A stretch of DNA of 64,000 nucleotides from an uncultured Rikenellaceae bacterium (GTDB lineage Bacteria > Bacteroidota > Bacteroidia > Bacteroidales > Rikenellaceae). Positions within the stretch are counted from its first letter, which is position 1. Every line of letters starts with the position of its first letter. The translations under genes and the position numbers were made by a program. Of this stretch, positions 1 to 8,241 are shown in pieces. Where the stretch lies: NCBI GenBank assembly GCA_946486375.1, contig CAMLTW010000006.1, positions 62,001 through 126,000 on the forward strand. The letters run 5' to 3'. The notes under the pieces were generated by a model. The model saw only the letters and a program-made list of their open reading frames with translations. It made no database searches and had not been told where the DNA came from.

Positions 1-838
1 CCGCGTTGTAGAATGAGAACATGCCTCCGATCATCAGCGTCGCTTTGTGGTGCGAAACCGTGTAAGGCCCGGCGAAGGCGGCGCACGCTTCCCCGTTCAT
101 GCAGACGCAGTTGGCGAAAAACAGGGAGCTTTCCGCCGAGAAGCCTTTCCCGATGCGGCAGCCCTGACCCACGAAACAACGTTCCAGATTGGCTCCGTCG
201 GTTACCTCCGCCGAGGTGGAGACGATGAAATCCCGTGCGATCACGTTCCGGCCGATCAGGGTCGGAGCTTCCGCCGAGCTGTCGACCGTTCCGTTCCGCA
301 GTTCGGATGCTCCGTTGATCGTACAATTTTCCCCCACCCGCAAATCGATCAGCGCTCCGCAGTTCATGATCCGGCTTCCGGCTCCGATCTCTCCCAGCGG
401 CGAGCGCACGGAGTCCGTATATTTTTCAATCAAAGCCTCCACACTGTGAACGGTATCCGGCAGGTGCCGGTACATGGCCACCACGTAGGCGATCTGGGCC
501 GACAACCGGTCGTAGATGGGCACTTCGCGCCCTCCGTTTTCGTTGAGCACCGCCACCCGCGTTCCATTGCCGAAGGCGGATTCGCCGCGGGTGATGAGCG
601 ACTCGGTGTTCTTGATAACCACGCCGTCCCCGATGACATAGTTGGCGATGCAGTCGTGAATGTGGCTGATCGTTACGTGATCGCCGATTTTCACCGTTCC
701 CCGGAAGGCGCAGTTGCGGATCGTCTCCGGCGTGAAGCCTTCCGAAACTTCCACCCGGTTCCAGTCTTCGGCCGAACACCGGTTGCCGGTCAGCACGGCG
801 ATTTCCCTGTCGTTCAGTTTCCGGTATGTCTTTTTCAT
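1..838 (-). CDS. DUF4954 family protein, partial (C-terminus lies outside the window)
   Basis: The first 279 residues of a larger protein are present; the reading frame is open to the window edge. The start is the ATG at 836-838 (MKKTYRKLNDREI). The sequence has the short-turn, hexapeptide-like pattern of a left-handed beta-helix (repeated runs such as VKIGDHVTISHIHDC and GDGVVIKNTESLI), as in sugar-nucleotide acyltransferases and pyrophosphorylase tails. I recognise it as the Bacteroidota-specific DUF4954 family, whose members are roughly twice this long. Biochemical function is unknown. It lies 22 bases downstream of the CvfB-like gene on the same strand, so the two are probably co-transcribed. 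Confidence 0.75.
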   Translation of the reverse strand, partial: MKKTYRKLNDREIAVLTGNRCSAEDWNRVEVSEGFTPETIRNCAFRGTVKIGDHVTISHIHDCIANYVIGDGVVIKNTESLITRGESAFGNGTRVAVLNENGGREVPIYDRLSAQIAYVVAMYRHLPDTVHSVEALIEKYTDSVRSPLGEIGAGSRIMNCGALIDLRVGENCTINGASELRNGTVDSSAEAPTLIGRNVIARDFIVSTSAEVTDGANLERCFVGQGCRIGKGFSAESSLFFANCVCMNGEACAAFAGPYTVSHHKATLMIGGMFSFYNA

Positions 839-860
839 GGTTCCGTCTTATTTTGGGGAG

Positions 861-1736
861 TTAAGCATCCGATGAGGTTTTGTCCGTGTCCGGCGAAGCC
901 GATTTCAGGGCGATCCGTTCGCCTGCGGCTTCGATCAGACCTTTTTTCAGCAGAAAACCCACGCTTCGCTTGAACGTTTTCTTACTCATGCCGGTCAGTT
1001 CGTGCACCCGTTCGGGGGTGCTGTCGTCTCCGGCTTCCAGCGTGCCGTTTCCCGACCGGAGCAGGGCCAGCAGTTTCTCGGCCGACTCCCGGACGCCGTC
1101 GTATCCGGGTTGCTGAAGGGTGAGGTCGATCCGGTTGTCTTCCGTGATGCGCTGCACATAGGCCTTGTACCGGTCGCCCACGGCCACGGGAGCGAAAATC
1201 TGGTTGTGGTACAGCATGCCCCAATGCCGGTTGTTGACGATCACCCGATAGCCGAGCCGGTTTTCCTGCGCCACCAGAATGTCTGTTTCGTCGCCCGGTG
1301 CGACGGTGAGTTCCTCGTTCCGGATGAAGCCGTTCAACCGGGCCGTGGCCACTGTCCGCCCCGTCACGTTGTCCGTATACAGATAGACGACGTATTTCTT
1401 GCCGCAGTCCATCCGGTAGCTCTGGTTGCGGGCCGGCAGGAAAAGGTCTTTAGGCAGGCCCCAGTTCAAAAAGACGCCGTGGACGGTTTTGTCCGTGACT
1501 TCCAGAAAGGCGGCTTCGTCCGCCGCGGCCAGCGGGGTTTCCGTCGTGGCCACCGGGCGGTCTTCCGAGTCGTAATAGACGAATACCCGCAACGTGTCTC
1601 CTTCCTGCGACTCCGGCGAAACGTAACGCCGCGGCAGGAGCACTTCCGCGCCTTCCTCGTCGACGAGGTACTGGCCGTTGGCGGTGCTCCGGTTGATTTT
1701 CAGCGAATAATAATGCCCCCCTTTGTACATGCGCAC
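861..1736 (-). CDS. CvfB/YitL-like S1 RNA-binding protein
   Basis: This 291-residue protein is predicted to bind RNA through S1-type OB folds and is expected to be cytoplasmic. Three S1-like segments can be seen: residues about 10-40 (GQYLVDEEGAEVLLPRRYV), about 85-105 (VHGVFLNWGLPKDLFLP) and about 165-205 (GMLYHNQIFAPVAVGDRYKA). The C-terminus, about 235-275, reads as a winged helix (HELTGMSKKTFKRSVGFLLK). This order matches the conserved virulence factor B family. Starts at 1736 or two codons later at 1730 (MYKGGHYYS) are both possible. A Bacteroidota promoter element sits about 18 bases upstream. The next gene downstream is the DUF4954 gene. Confidence 0.85.
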   Translation of the reverse strand: MRMYKGGHYYSLKINRSTANGQYLVDEEGAEVLLPRRYVSPESQEGDTLRVFVYYDSEDRPVATTETPLAAADEAAFLEVTDKTVHGVFLNWGLPKDLFLPARNQSYRMDCGKKYVVYLYTDNVTGRTVATARLNGFIRNEELTVAPGDETDILVAQENRLGYRVIVNNRHWGMLYHNQIFAPVAVGDRYKAYVQRITEDNRIDLTLQQPGYDGVRESAEKLLALLRSGNGTLEAGDDSTPERVHELTGMSKKTFKRSVGFLLKKGLIEAAGERIALKSASPDTDKTSSDA

Positions 1737-1753
1737 AATTCTAATCGTTTATA

Positions 1754-1785
1754 CAAATTTATGTAAACTAAACCTGTAAAACAAT
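1754..1785 (-). promoter_or_regulatory. Bacteroidota-type promoter for the CvfB-like gene
   Basis: On the minus strand a perfect -7 element TAAATTTG occupies 1761-1754. An ATTG (3 of 4 to TTTG) lies 20 bases further upstream at 1785-1782. The region is AT-rich against a GC-rich background. Confidence 0.55.
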
Positions 1786-2003
1786 TATTCTGCCCGATTT
1801 TTCCGAGCGTTCCGATTTCCGTTTTCGGGCGATGGACCGTTAATCCGGTGGGCGTGAAGGCGAAAATAGGGCGGGTCGCGTTTCATCTTCGTTTCCCGGA
1901 CGGGAAAGTTTTCGGAAGAGGGACGGTCTGCCGGAGCGAGCGGACAGAAAACGCAGAGGGGTACGGCACGGCCGTACCCCTCTGCGTTGTGCCTGCGGTC
2001 TTT

Positions 2004-3260
2004 TCAGCCGACCGCTTTCAATGTATTGATATTGGCTTTCTCCATCTTTTTTTCGACGTATTCCAGCGTCACGCGGAATTTCGTTTTCTGCTGGGAAGGC
2101 AGCTCGAACATGGCGTCCATCATGATCGCTTCGCAGATGGAACGCAGTCCCCGTGCGCCCAGCCTGAATTCCACGGCCTTGTCCACGATATAGTCCAGCA
2201 CCTCGTCGTCGAACGTCAGGGCGATCCCGTCCAGCTCGAACATTTTGAGGTACTGTTTGACGATGGCGTTTTTCGGCTCCGTCAGAATGGCTCTCAACGC
2301 CTTGCGGTCGAGCGGTTCCAGGTAGGTCAGCACCGGCATCCGCCCGATCAGTTCCGGGATCAGACCGAACGATTTCAAGTCCTGCGGCAGAACGTATTGC
2401 AGCAGGTTCGCCCGGTCGATGCCGTTGTTCTTCTGCAGCTGTCCGTATCCCACCGCCCGCGTGTTGAGCCGCTGGGCGATTTTCTTCTCGATGCCGTCGA
2501 AAGCGCCTCCGCAGATAAAGAGGATGTTTTTGGTGTTCACCTGCACGAACTTCTGTTCCGGGTGTTTTCGTCCGCCCTGCGGCGGCACGTTGACCACCGT
2601 TCCTTCGAGGATTTTCAGCAGGGCCTGCTGCACCCCTTCTCCCGAAACGTCGCGCGTGATGGAGGGATTGTCCGATTTGCGGGCGATCTTGTCGATCTCG
2701 TCGATGAAAACGATTCCCCGCTCGGCCAGCGCCACGTCGTAGTCGGCCACCTGCAGCAGACGCGAAAGGATGCTTTCCACGTCTTCTCCCACGTAACCCG
2801 CTTCGGTGAGCACCGTGGCGTCCACGATGGTGAAAGGCACCTGCAGCAGCCGGGCGATGGTGCGGGCCAGGAGGGTTTTCCCCGTGCCCGTTTCCCCGAC
2901 CAGGATGATGTTGGACTTGTCGATCTCGATGTCGCTTTCCTTCGCATCCCCGTGCATGAGCCGTTTGTAGTGGTTGTAGACCGCTACGGATATGTAACGT
3001 TTGGCGCTGTCCTGCCCGATCACGTAGTCGTCCAGGAAGGCTTTGATCTGGGCCGGTTTCAGCAGCTCCTCCTTGCGCAGGACGGGCTTTTTGGCGGCAT
3101 CCGCCGCCTCTTCCGTTTCCTTCAGCAGGTGATAGCCGTGGTCGATGCAATTGTTGCAGATGTTGGATCCGTCGAGGCCGCGGAACATCATCAGCACCTG
3201 CGATGCGTCCGATCCGCAAAACGAGCATCGTTCCCCGTTATCCGTCGTTTTCTTGCTCAT
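2004..3260 (-). CDS. clpX: ATP-dependent Clp protease ATP-binding subunit ClpX
   Basis: AAA+ unfoldase of 418 residues that recognises, unfolds and feeds substrates to ClpP in the cytoplasm. Visible features: the four-Cys zinc-binding domain (C12, C15, C35, C38), Walker A GETGTGKT (122-129), pore loop GYVG (155-158), Walker B IVFIDE (183-188), an RKH-type loop near 231-233 and a sensor-2 GARGLRS near the C-terminus. The tripeptide at the ClpP-docking IGF position is VGY (270-272), a conservative variant. It lies 35 bases downstream of clpP on the same strand, as expected for a clpP-clpX operon. Length and domain order are normal. Confidence 0.97.
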   Translation of the reverse strand: MSKKTTDNGERCSFCGSDASQVLMMFRGLDGSNICNNCIDHGYHLLKETEEAADAAKKPVLRKEELLKPAQIKAFLDDYVIGQDSAKRYISVAVYNHYKRLMHGDAKESDIEIDKSNIILVGETGTGKTLLARTIARLLQVPFTIVDATVLTEAGYVGEDVESILSRLLQVADYDVALAERGIVFIDEIDKIARKSDNPSITRDVSGEGVQQALLKILEGTVVNVPPQGGRKHPEQKFVQVNTKNILFICGGAFDGIEKKIAQRLNTRAVGYGQLQKNNGIDRANLLQYVLPQDLKSFGLIPELIGRMPVLTYLEPLDRKALRAILTEPKNAIVKQYLKMFELDGIALTFDDEVLDYIVDKAVEFRLGARGLRSICEAIMMDAMFELPSQQKTKFRVTLEYVEKKMEKANINTLKAVG

Positions 3261-3295
3261 ACAACTCTATGTGTTCTTCGATTTGTGGTCTGTTC

Positions 3296-3973
3296 TTACT
3301 TTTTTTCCCGTTTGCTCAGGACTTCGTCGATCAGTCCGTAGTCTTTGGCTTCGACGGCCGTCATCCAGTAGTCCCGGTCGGCGTCTCTTTCGATCTTCTT
3401 GTAGGTGGCGCCGGAATGCTTGGAGAGGATTTCGTACAGCTCCTTCTTGGTTTTCAGAATCTGCTTGGCCGTGATTTCGATGTCCGAAGCCTGTCCTTCC
3501 GCGCCTCCGAGCGGCTGATGGATCATGATCCGCGAGTGGGGCAGGGCCGAACGCTTCCCTTTTTCGCCGGCGGTCAGCAGGACGGCTCCCATCGAAGCGG
3601 CGAGTCCGGTGCAGATGGTCGAGACGTCGGCGCTGATGAGCTGCATCGTATCGTAGATGCCCAGTCCCGCGCTGACCGATCCGCCGGGGGAATTGATGTA
3701 AATCTGGATGTCCTTGTCCGGTTCGGTCGATTCCAAAAAGAGGAGCTGCGCCTGGATGATGTTGGCGGCATCGTCGTAGATCGGACAGCCGAGGAAGATG
3801 ATGCGGTCCATCATCAGCCGCGAGAACACGTCCATCGTAGCGATGTTCAGCTGACGTTCCTCGATAATGGTCGGCGAGATGTATTCGTTGTAGACCGACT
3901 TGAAGTTGTGCAGTTTCAGGCTGCTGATCCCCATGTGTCCGCGTGCGTATTTCTCGAATTCTTCTCTTTTCAT
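3296..3973 (-). CDS. clpP: ATP-dependent Clp protease proteolytic subunit ClpP
   Basis: Serine protease of 225 residues that forms the tetradecameric chamber which degrades proteins delivered by ClpX. The catalytic triad is visible: S127 in GLAASMGA, H152 in [10 protein letters not shown] and D201 in the DRDYWM segment. The Gly-rich [11 protein letters not shown] oxyanion region sits near 94-103. The N-terminus is about 25 residues longer than the E. coli mature form, as is common in Bacteroidota. It is the first gene of the clpP-clpX unit. The trigger factor gene, often upstream, is not here; a divergent tRNA gene is. Confidence 0.97.
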   Translation of the reverse strand: MKREEFEKYARGHMGISSLKLHNFKSVYNEYISPTIIEERQLNIATMDVFSRLMMDRIIFLGCPIYDDAANIIQAQLLFLESTEPDKDIQIYINSPGGSVSAGLGIYDTMQLISADVSTICTGLAASMGAVLLTAGEKGKRSALPHSRIMIHQPLGGAEGQASDIEITAKQILKTKKELYEILSKHSGATYKKIERDADRDYWMTAVEAKDYGLIDEVLSKREKK

Positions 3974-4059
3974 GTTTCGTTTTCAGTTTTTTATGTCCGA
4001 ACCGCGGTCGGGCGGCATGCCGAACCCGATTTCAAACATAGTTCTTTTTTCTTTACCGT

Positions 4060-4067
4060 CAAATATA
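4060..4067 (-). promoter_or_regulatory. -7 promoter element for clpP-clpX
   Basis: The minus-strand TATATTTG is a perfect TAnnTTTG match about 87 bases upstream of the clpP start. I saw no TTTG at the usual upstream spacing, so only the -7 box is supported. Confidence 0.4.
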
Positions 4068-4180
4068 TTCGATTCGTATCGTGTCGATAATATAAACGAA
4101 AAACCTCCCTTTTGAGTATACACTCTGAAGGAAGCGGCTGTTTTTTCTTCGGAGAAAACGACGTTTTTGCCCGAAAAAAA

Positions 4181-4211
4181 TTTGCACGCACGGGTTTTTA
4201 TACTAATTTTG
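4181..4211 (+). promoter_or_regulatory. Promoter of tRNA-Glu
   Basis: TTTG at 4181-4184, a 19-base spacer, then TAATTTTG at 4204-4211. Both boxes and the spacing match the primary sigma consensus of Bacteroidota. The tRNA begins 33 bases after the -7 box. Confidence 0.7.
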
Positions 4212-4244
4212 CACCGCATTTCGGATCATCCGGACATGCGCGAC

Positions 4245-4316
4245 GGCCCATTCGTCTATCGGTTAGGACGTGAGATTTTCATTCTCAAAAGAGGAGTTCG
4301 ATTCTCCTATGGGCTA
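4245..4316 (+). tRNA. tRNA-Glu (anticodon TTC)
   Basis: A 72-base cloverleaf can be folded by eye. The acceptor stem is GGCCCAT with ATGGGCT (one G-T pair) and the D arm is GTCT...GGAC. The anticodon stem TGAGA/TCTCA encloses a loop TTTTCAT with anticodon TTC, and the T arm is AGGAG-TTCGATT-CTCCT. The discriminator base is A at 4316. CCA is not encoded (the next bases are CCG), which is usual for this phylum. Confidence 0.93.
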
Positions 4317-4345
4317 CCGGGAATGGAAGGAAAAGTGCATGGTGA

Positions 4346-4381
4346 AGCGGAAACCTGAGGAGGACGGGTTTCCGCTTTTTT
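4346..4381 (+). terminator. Rho-independent terminator after tRNA-Glu
   Basis: A perfect 10-bp stem AGCGGAAACC/GGTTTCCGCT (4346-4355 with 4367-4376) with an 11-base loop is followed by T6. Confidence 0.8.
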
Positions 4382-4539
4382 GTGGAAAGATGGAAAAAGG
4401 CATTCCGGCTCGCGCAAAAAAGAAGACCGCGGCGGGGCGTCGTGCCGGACACAGGAAAAGCGACGGAGGGCGTGCGGCGGGAAAAGGGAACGGCAGGCTT
4501 GTGCGGGAACGAACGGAAGCCCCGGTTCCCGGATACGAA

Positions 4540-4565
4540 AAAAAGCGGTTGAAAAACCGCTTTTT
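4540..4565 (-). terminator. Terminator of the DUF2795 gene, possibly bidirectional
   Basis: An 11-bp stem AAAAAGCGGTT/AACCGCTTTTT with the four-base loop GAAA. It ends in T5 in both directions and lies 47 bases beyond the stop of the minus-strand gene. Confidence 0.75.
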
Positions 4566-4612
4566 GCATACCTGTCCTTCCACCGCTCAACGCGGAGCGG
4601 AACCGATGGCCG

Positions 4613-4834
4613 TCAATATTCGTCTTCGTTGAAGAAAAAATCGTCCTTACTCGGATAATCGGGCCAGATATCTTCGATGCTTTCGTAAACTTCGCCTTCG
4701 TCTTCGATTTCCTGGAGATTCTCGATCACTTCGAGCGGGGCGCCCGACCTTACCGCGTAGTCGATCAACTCGTCTTTGGTCGCCGGCCACGGTGCATCTT
4801 CCAGTTTTGACGCTAACTCTAAAGTCCAGTACAT
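4613..4834 (-). CDS. DUF2795 domain-containing small protein
   Basis: A 73-residue, strongly acidic protein (runs such as EIEDEGEVYESIED and a DFFFNEDEY tail) with no signal peptide or membrane segment. It matches my recollection of a nearly invariant small protein found throughout Bacteroidota and annotated DUF2795; the molecular role is unknown. The core TKDELIDYAVRSGAP could form a small helical fold. Its own -7 element lies upstream and a strong hairpin terminator downstream, so it is probably monocistronic although the cobalamin adenosyltransferase gene lies just upstream on the same strand. Confidence 0.85.
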   Translation of the reverse strand: MYWTLELASKLEDAPWPATKDELIDYAVRSGAPLEVIENLQEIEDEGEVYESIEDIWPDYPSKDDFFFNEDEY

Positions 4835-4872
4835 ACACGTGTCGTTTTAAGATGAGAAACCCTGTTGGATCG

Positions 4873-4880
4873 CAAAAATA
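4873..4880 (-). promoter_or_regulatory. -7 element for the DUF2795 gene
   Basis: The minus-strand TATTTTTG is a perfect TAnnTTTG match about 39 bases upstream of the start, between the two minus-strand genes. The upstream box is not at ideal spacing. Confidence 0.4.
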
Positions 4881-4888
4881 CAAAAAAA

Positions 4889-5446
4889 TTACTTTTTCGG
4901 AACCCAAAACGTTTCGGGGATGTTAAAATCCTGCGAAATTTTTCGGCCCAATATATAGAGGTAATCCGATAGACGATTAAGGTATTGGAGTGCAATGCGA
5001 TAGGCTTCCGCTTCGCATTCGATGCGGGTGGCGTTCCGCTCGGCCCGGCGGCAGACGGTGCGGGCGATGTGCGCCAGGGAAACGAGCGGGTGGCCTCCCG
5101 GCAAGGTGAACTTGTCCGCGGGGGGGACTTCCGCCTGCAGGACGTCTATCCGCTGTTCCAGAAAACGGATGTCTTCTTCCGAAAGGACGGGCAGCCGGGA
5201 CAGGTGTTCGTCTTCGCACGCGAAGACCGCCGCCACGGTCATCAGGTCGTTCAGGATTTGCAGCAGATCGTTTCGGTATTCCTGCTGGGTGTCGATGTCT
5301 TCCATGTTGTCCCGGAGGTAGGCCAGGTGAGCCGTCAGCTCGTCCACCGATCCGTAGGCTTCCACCCTCGGATGGTTTTTGCCGACCCGTTTTCCGCCGA
5401 CCAGCGAAGTGGTGCCGCCGTCCCCGGTTTTGGTATAGATTCTCAT
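4889..5446 (-). CDS. Cob(I)yrinic acid a,c-diamide adenosyltransferase, PduO type
   Basis: Cytoplasmic enzyme of 185 residues that transfers the 5'-deoxyadenosyl group of ATP to cob(I)alamin, giving adenosylcobalamin. Signatures of the PduO/EutT-like family: N-terminal ATP-binding TKTGDGGTTSL (residues 5-15), EAYGSVDELTAHLA (29-42), the basic helix ARTVCRRAERNAT near 132-144 and YLNRLSDYLYILGR near 155-168. Length is typical. Its presence shows the cell handles B12 cofactors, which bears on the corrinoid cluster at 23-33 kb, although that cluster needs a non-adenosylated corrinoid. Confidence 0.93.
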   Translation of the reverse strand: MRIYTKTGDGGTTSLVGGKRVGKNHPRVEAYGSVDELTAHLAYLRDNMEDIDTQQEYRNDLLQILNDLMTVAAVFACEDEHLSRLPVLSEEDIRFLEQRIDVLQAEVPPADKFTLPGGHPLVSLAHIARTVCRRAERNATRIECEAEAYRIALQYLNRLSDYLYILGRKISQDFNIPETFWVPKK

Positions 5447-5465
5447 GACGTTCGATTTTTGGGGT

Positions 5466-5498
5466 TAAATATACGTATTATTTCGACCCGATTGCAAA
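5466..5498 (-). promoter_or_regulatory. Promoter for the cobalamin adenosyltransferase gene
   Basis: On the minus strand TTTG at 5498-5495, a 21-base spacer, then TATATTTA (7 of 8 to TAnnTTTG) at 5473-5466. I saw no cobalamin riboswitch in the short leader. Confidence 0.5.
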
Positions 5499-5591
5499 AA
5501 GCGCGCAAGGATCGGCAGCCCGTCCGGCAAGGGGGCGGAAAAACGGGAATGGTGTTTGTTCGGTTCGGCGAATCATCTATACGATTCGGTC

Positions 5592-6158
5592 ATGAAACAC
5601 CTCGTGCTGATTTCATCCAGCGTCCGGGAAGGGCGAATGAGCGACCGGACGGCCCTTTTCCTGAAAGGGTATGCGGAAAAGCGGGAGCGGGTTTCCGCGG
5701 AAATACTCGATCTGAAAGCATATGGCTTTCCCTTTTTTACCGAACGGCTGGCCTTTCAGCGGAATCCCTCTCCGGAGCTGTTGGATTTCACGGAACGCTT
5801 CGTCCGGGCCGACGGAGTGATCGTCGTCTCTCCCGTGTACAATGCGAGCTACCCGGCTGCGTTGAAAAACGTCATCGACGTCTATGTCCGCGAGTGGGTG
5901 CGCAAACCCGTCGGAGTGGTATCGGTGAGTTCGGGAAAGACGCCGGGCATCGCCACCATCCAGCAGTTGCAGGCGCTGCTGCTGAAGCTGGGAGCATGGG
6001 TGGTGCCGGCCATGTACACCGTGACGCAGGTGGAAACGAGTTTCGATCCGGAGGAACGTCCGGCGGTCAGGGAACAGGCGGAAGCCTATGCCGATCCCCT
6101 GCTCGACGGCCTGTCGGAATTCATGGAGTGCGCATCGGCTCCGGAACGGAAAGAATAA
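5592..6158 (+). CDS. NAD(P)H-dependent FMN reductase family protein
   Basis: Flavodoxin-fold oxidoreductase of 188 residues, cytoplasmic, that probably reduces FMN or a quinone-like acceptor with NAD(P)H. The start at 5592 (MKHLVLISSSVREGR) places the first beta strand and the FMN-phosphate loop SSSVREGRMSD at the N-terminus; an upstream in-frame ATG at 5556 adds only unrelated residues. The second flavin-binding loop is VVSPVYNASYPAALKNVIDV (residues about 76-95). Physiological acceptor is not evident from context. It is convergent with the gene at 6202. Confidence 0.82.
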   Translation: MKHLVLISSSVREGRMSDRTALFLKGYAEKRERVSAEILDLKAYGFPFFTERLAFQRNPSPELLDFTERFVRADGVIVVSPVYNASYPAALKNVIDVYVREWVRKPVGVVSVSSGKTPGIATIQQLQALLLKLGAWVVPAMYTVTQVETSFDPEERPAVREQAEAYADPLLDGLSEFMECASAPERKE

Positions 6159-6201
6159 TGGCCCGCCGGGCGGGGAAGGGCCTCTTCGGTACGGACGGGC
6201 G

Positions 6202-6729
6202 TCATCCCCGGAGCCGGTAGTGCTGTTTCCTCAGCCTGGCGTCGTAAATGAACAGGCAGGTGCGGTAGAGGTCGACGCTGACGCAGTTTTCTTCCCGGAT
6301 CAGCTTTTTGCAGAGCCGGTATTTGTCGTAGGATTTGTTGATCCCCAGCACCGCCACGCAACATTCGTCATGGTCGTTCCGGATGCGGCCGATCAGTTGC
6401 CCGATCGCTTCCGGGGACACGTCGGCGGAAGCGATGCACAAGGTGCGGTTTTCGGGTGTTTCCTCTCCGGCCACGATGCAGCGGGGATAGTCCAGGTAGC
6501 CGTACAGGTTCCGGAGGAACGCCGCATCCCTTTCGGAAAGGAGACGGGCCGCGATGCTTTCGGGCAGGGGGCGGCCCGTTTTCCGGGGATTTTCGCGGAC
6601 GATCACTTCCCGCACCAGCCGGTACATGAAGGGTGAATGGATGCCGTGGCCGCGCCAGTGGTTCATCCGGAAGCAGTTCCGCAACAGGATGTATGATTTG
6701 AGCAGGGTAAATTTCAAGGAGACAGTCAT
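6202..6729 (-). CDS. Degenerate SAM-methyltransferase-like conserved protein
   Basis: A 175-residue protein. The N-terminal MNHWRGHGIHSPFMYRLVRE and the C-terminal VSVDLYRTCLFIYDARLRKQHYRLR ends match a Bacteroidota family usually annotated class I SAM-dependent methyltransferase. The middle looks shortened: after the LLSERDAAFLRNLYGYLDY stretch I do not find the glycine-rich SAM-binding loop that family members carry. It may be an inactive paralogue or have lost cofactor binding. No signal peptide. It ends 9 bases before the flavoprotein start region in the same orientation. Confidence 0.55.
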   Translation of the reverse strand: MTVSLKFTLLKSYILLRNCFRMNHWRGHGIHSPFMYRLVREVIVRENPRKTGRPLPESIAARLLSERDAAFLRNLYGYLDYPRCIVAGEETPENRTLCIASADVSPEAIGQLIGRIRNDHDECCVAVLGINKSYDKYRLCKKLIREENCVSVDLYRTCLFIYDARLRKQHYRLRG

Positions 6730-6738
6730 GGATACGGG

Positions 6739-8034
6739 TTAGCGGGCGGAGGACGGTTCCGGAAAGTCCGGAGCGCCCGGACTCTTTTTCAGCAGGCCGG
6801 CCAGCCGTCCCGTCGAGAGAGCGAGCTGGAGGTTATATCCGCCCGTGTCGGCGTCCAGATCGAGCACCTCCCCGGCGAAATAGAGGCCGCCGATTTTTTT
6901 CGATTCGAGCGTTTCCGGGTCTATCTCCGAAACGTCCACTCCCCCTGCCGTGACGATCGCTTCGGTGAAGGGGCGGTAATCGGTCACGGGAAGGCGGAAG
7001 TCCTTCAGCGTCCGGATCAGCCGTTCCGTTTCCCGGTAGCCGAAACGGGACAGCGGGCAGTCCGGGGCGATTCCGGCCTGACGGCTCACCGGACGGATCA
7101 GCGGCTGGGGAAGCAGTTTGCGGAGCAGGTCGGCTACGGTGGCCTTTGCGGGCAGGCCGGGCCGTTCCCGTTCGATGCGGGCCGTCAGTTTTTCCATGGA
7201 CAGGGCCGGTTTGAGATCGATCGAGACTTCGGTTTTCCGCTCTTCGATCAGGGCATCCACCGCTTCCCGGCTCAGGCGCAGGATCACGGGGCCGCTCAGC
7301 CCGTATTCATAGAATTCCATTTCTCCGAATTCGCTGCCGACAGGATGTCCGTCGATCAGCAGCGTGACGTTCACGTTGCGCAGATGCAGCCCTTTGAGGG
7401 CGCGGACGTATTCCGATTCGGTTTCCAGCGGCACGAGCGCCGGACGGATGCCCTCGATGCGGTGGCCCAGCGCGTGAGCCAAGTCGTAGCCGTCCCCCGT
7501 GGAGCCGGTGGCCGGATAGGAAAGCCCGCCCGTGGCGATGATGAGGTTGGAGGTGCGGACGGTCTGGGTGCGCCCGTTAGGATATTCCAGAATGACCGAG
7601 GCGATACGACCGTGCAGGGTGCCGATCTCCCGAACGCGGGTGTCGCACCGGATTTCGGCTCCGCTTTTTCTGACCCACCGCACGAGCGCTTCGGCCACGT
7701 CCCAGGCCTTGCCGCTGGCGGGGAAGACCCGGTCGCCCCGTTCGACCGAGAGAGGCAGTCCGATCCGCTCGAAGAAATCCATCGCGTCCCGGTTGGAAAA
7801 GGCGCGCAGGGCCGCCCGGGCGAATTCCCGGTTGGTGCGGATTTTTTCCAGAAACCGGGCCGTATCCCGTGCGTTGGTCAGGTTGCACCGTCCCTTTCCG
7901 GTGATGCGCAGCTTGCGGGCGGGCTTTTCCATCTTCTCCGCCAGCAGCACGTTCCGGCCGGCGGAAGCGGCGGTTCCCGCAGCCATCAGTCCTGCAGGCC
8001 CTCCGCCTGTCACAACCACGTCGAACGTTCTCAT
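6739..8034 (-). CDS. BaiN/HI0933-family FAD-dependent oxidoreductase
   Basis: Flavoprotein of about 431 residues. The start at 8034 (MRTFDVVVTGGGPAGLMAAG) places the dinucleotide-binding GGGPAG at residues 10-15; an in-frame ATG 14 codons upstream is less likely. Other family marks are ARKLRITGKGRCNLTNA near 44-60, IIATGGLSYPATGSTGDGYDLA near 175-195 and the C-terminal GGLYFAGEVLDLDADTGGYNLQ, which closes the FAD site. Members are annotated aminoacetone oxidase or bile-acid BaiN-like; the substrate here is unknown. Length is normal for the family. Confidence 0.9.
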   Translation of the reverse strand: MRTFDVVVTGGGPAGLMAAGTAASAGRNVLLAEKMEKPARKLRITGKGRCNLTNARDTARFLEKIRTNREFARAALRAFSNRDAMDFFERIGLPLSVERGDRVFPASGKAWDVAEALVRWVRKSGAEIRCDTRVREIGTLHGRIASVILEYPNGRTQTVRTSNLIIATGGLSYPATGSTGDGYDLAHALGHRIEGIRPALVPLETESEYVRALKGLHLRNVNVTLLIDGHPVGSEFGEMEFYEYGLSGPVILRLSREAVDALIEERKTEVSIDLKPALSMEKLTARIERERPGLPAKATVADLLRKLLPQPLIRPVSRQAGIAPDCPLSRFGYRETERLIRTLKDFRLPVTDYRPFTEAIVTAGGVDVSEIDPETLESKKIGGLYFAGEVLDLDADTGGYNLQLALSTGRLAGLLKKSPGAPDFPEPSSAR

Positions 8035-8184
8035 CCCGAAAATTTTTGCGAAGGTATATAAATTTCGGTAAACCATAACGGGGCAGGGCGCAGGAAACGT
8101 GCCACGTTCCCGAACGGGGAACGGAAGCGTGCGGCCGTGGGCAGGCTTTTCACTGCCGTCCTGCCGGACGACCCGCAGAGGGAG

Positions 8185-8215
8185 TTTGGGAATTCGGAAA
8201 ATTAGTGTAGTTTTG
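8185..8215 (+). promoter_or_regulatory. Promoter of the nusB-DUF1573-mtgA-M16 unit
   Basis: TTTG at 8185-8188, an exact 19-base spacer, then TAGTTTTG at 8208-8215: a full match to the Bacteroidota consensus. The expected transcript start is about 20 bases before the nusB ATG. Confidence 0.75.
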
Positions 8216-8241
8216 TGGGCTCAAACCCGTTTCATTGACAT

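Noticed and set aside
5447..5591. Cobalamin riboswitch before the adenosyltransferase gene
   Set aside because: The leader is far too short and shows no B12-box-like conserved segment.
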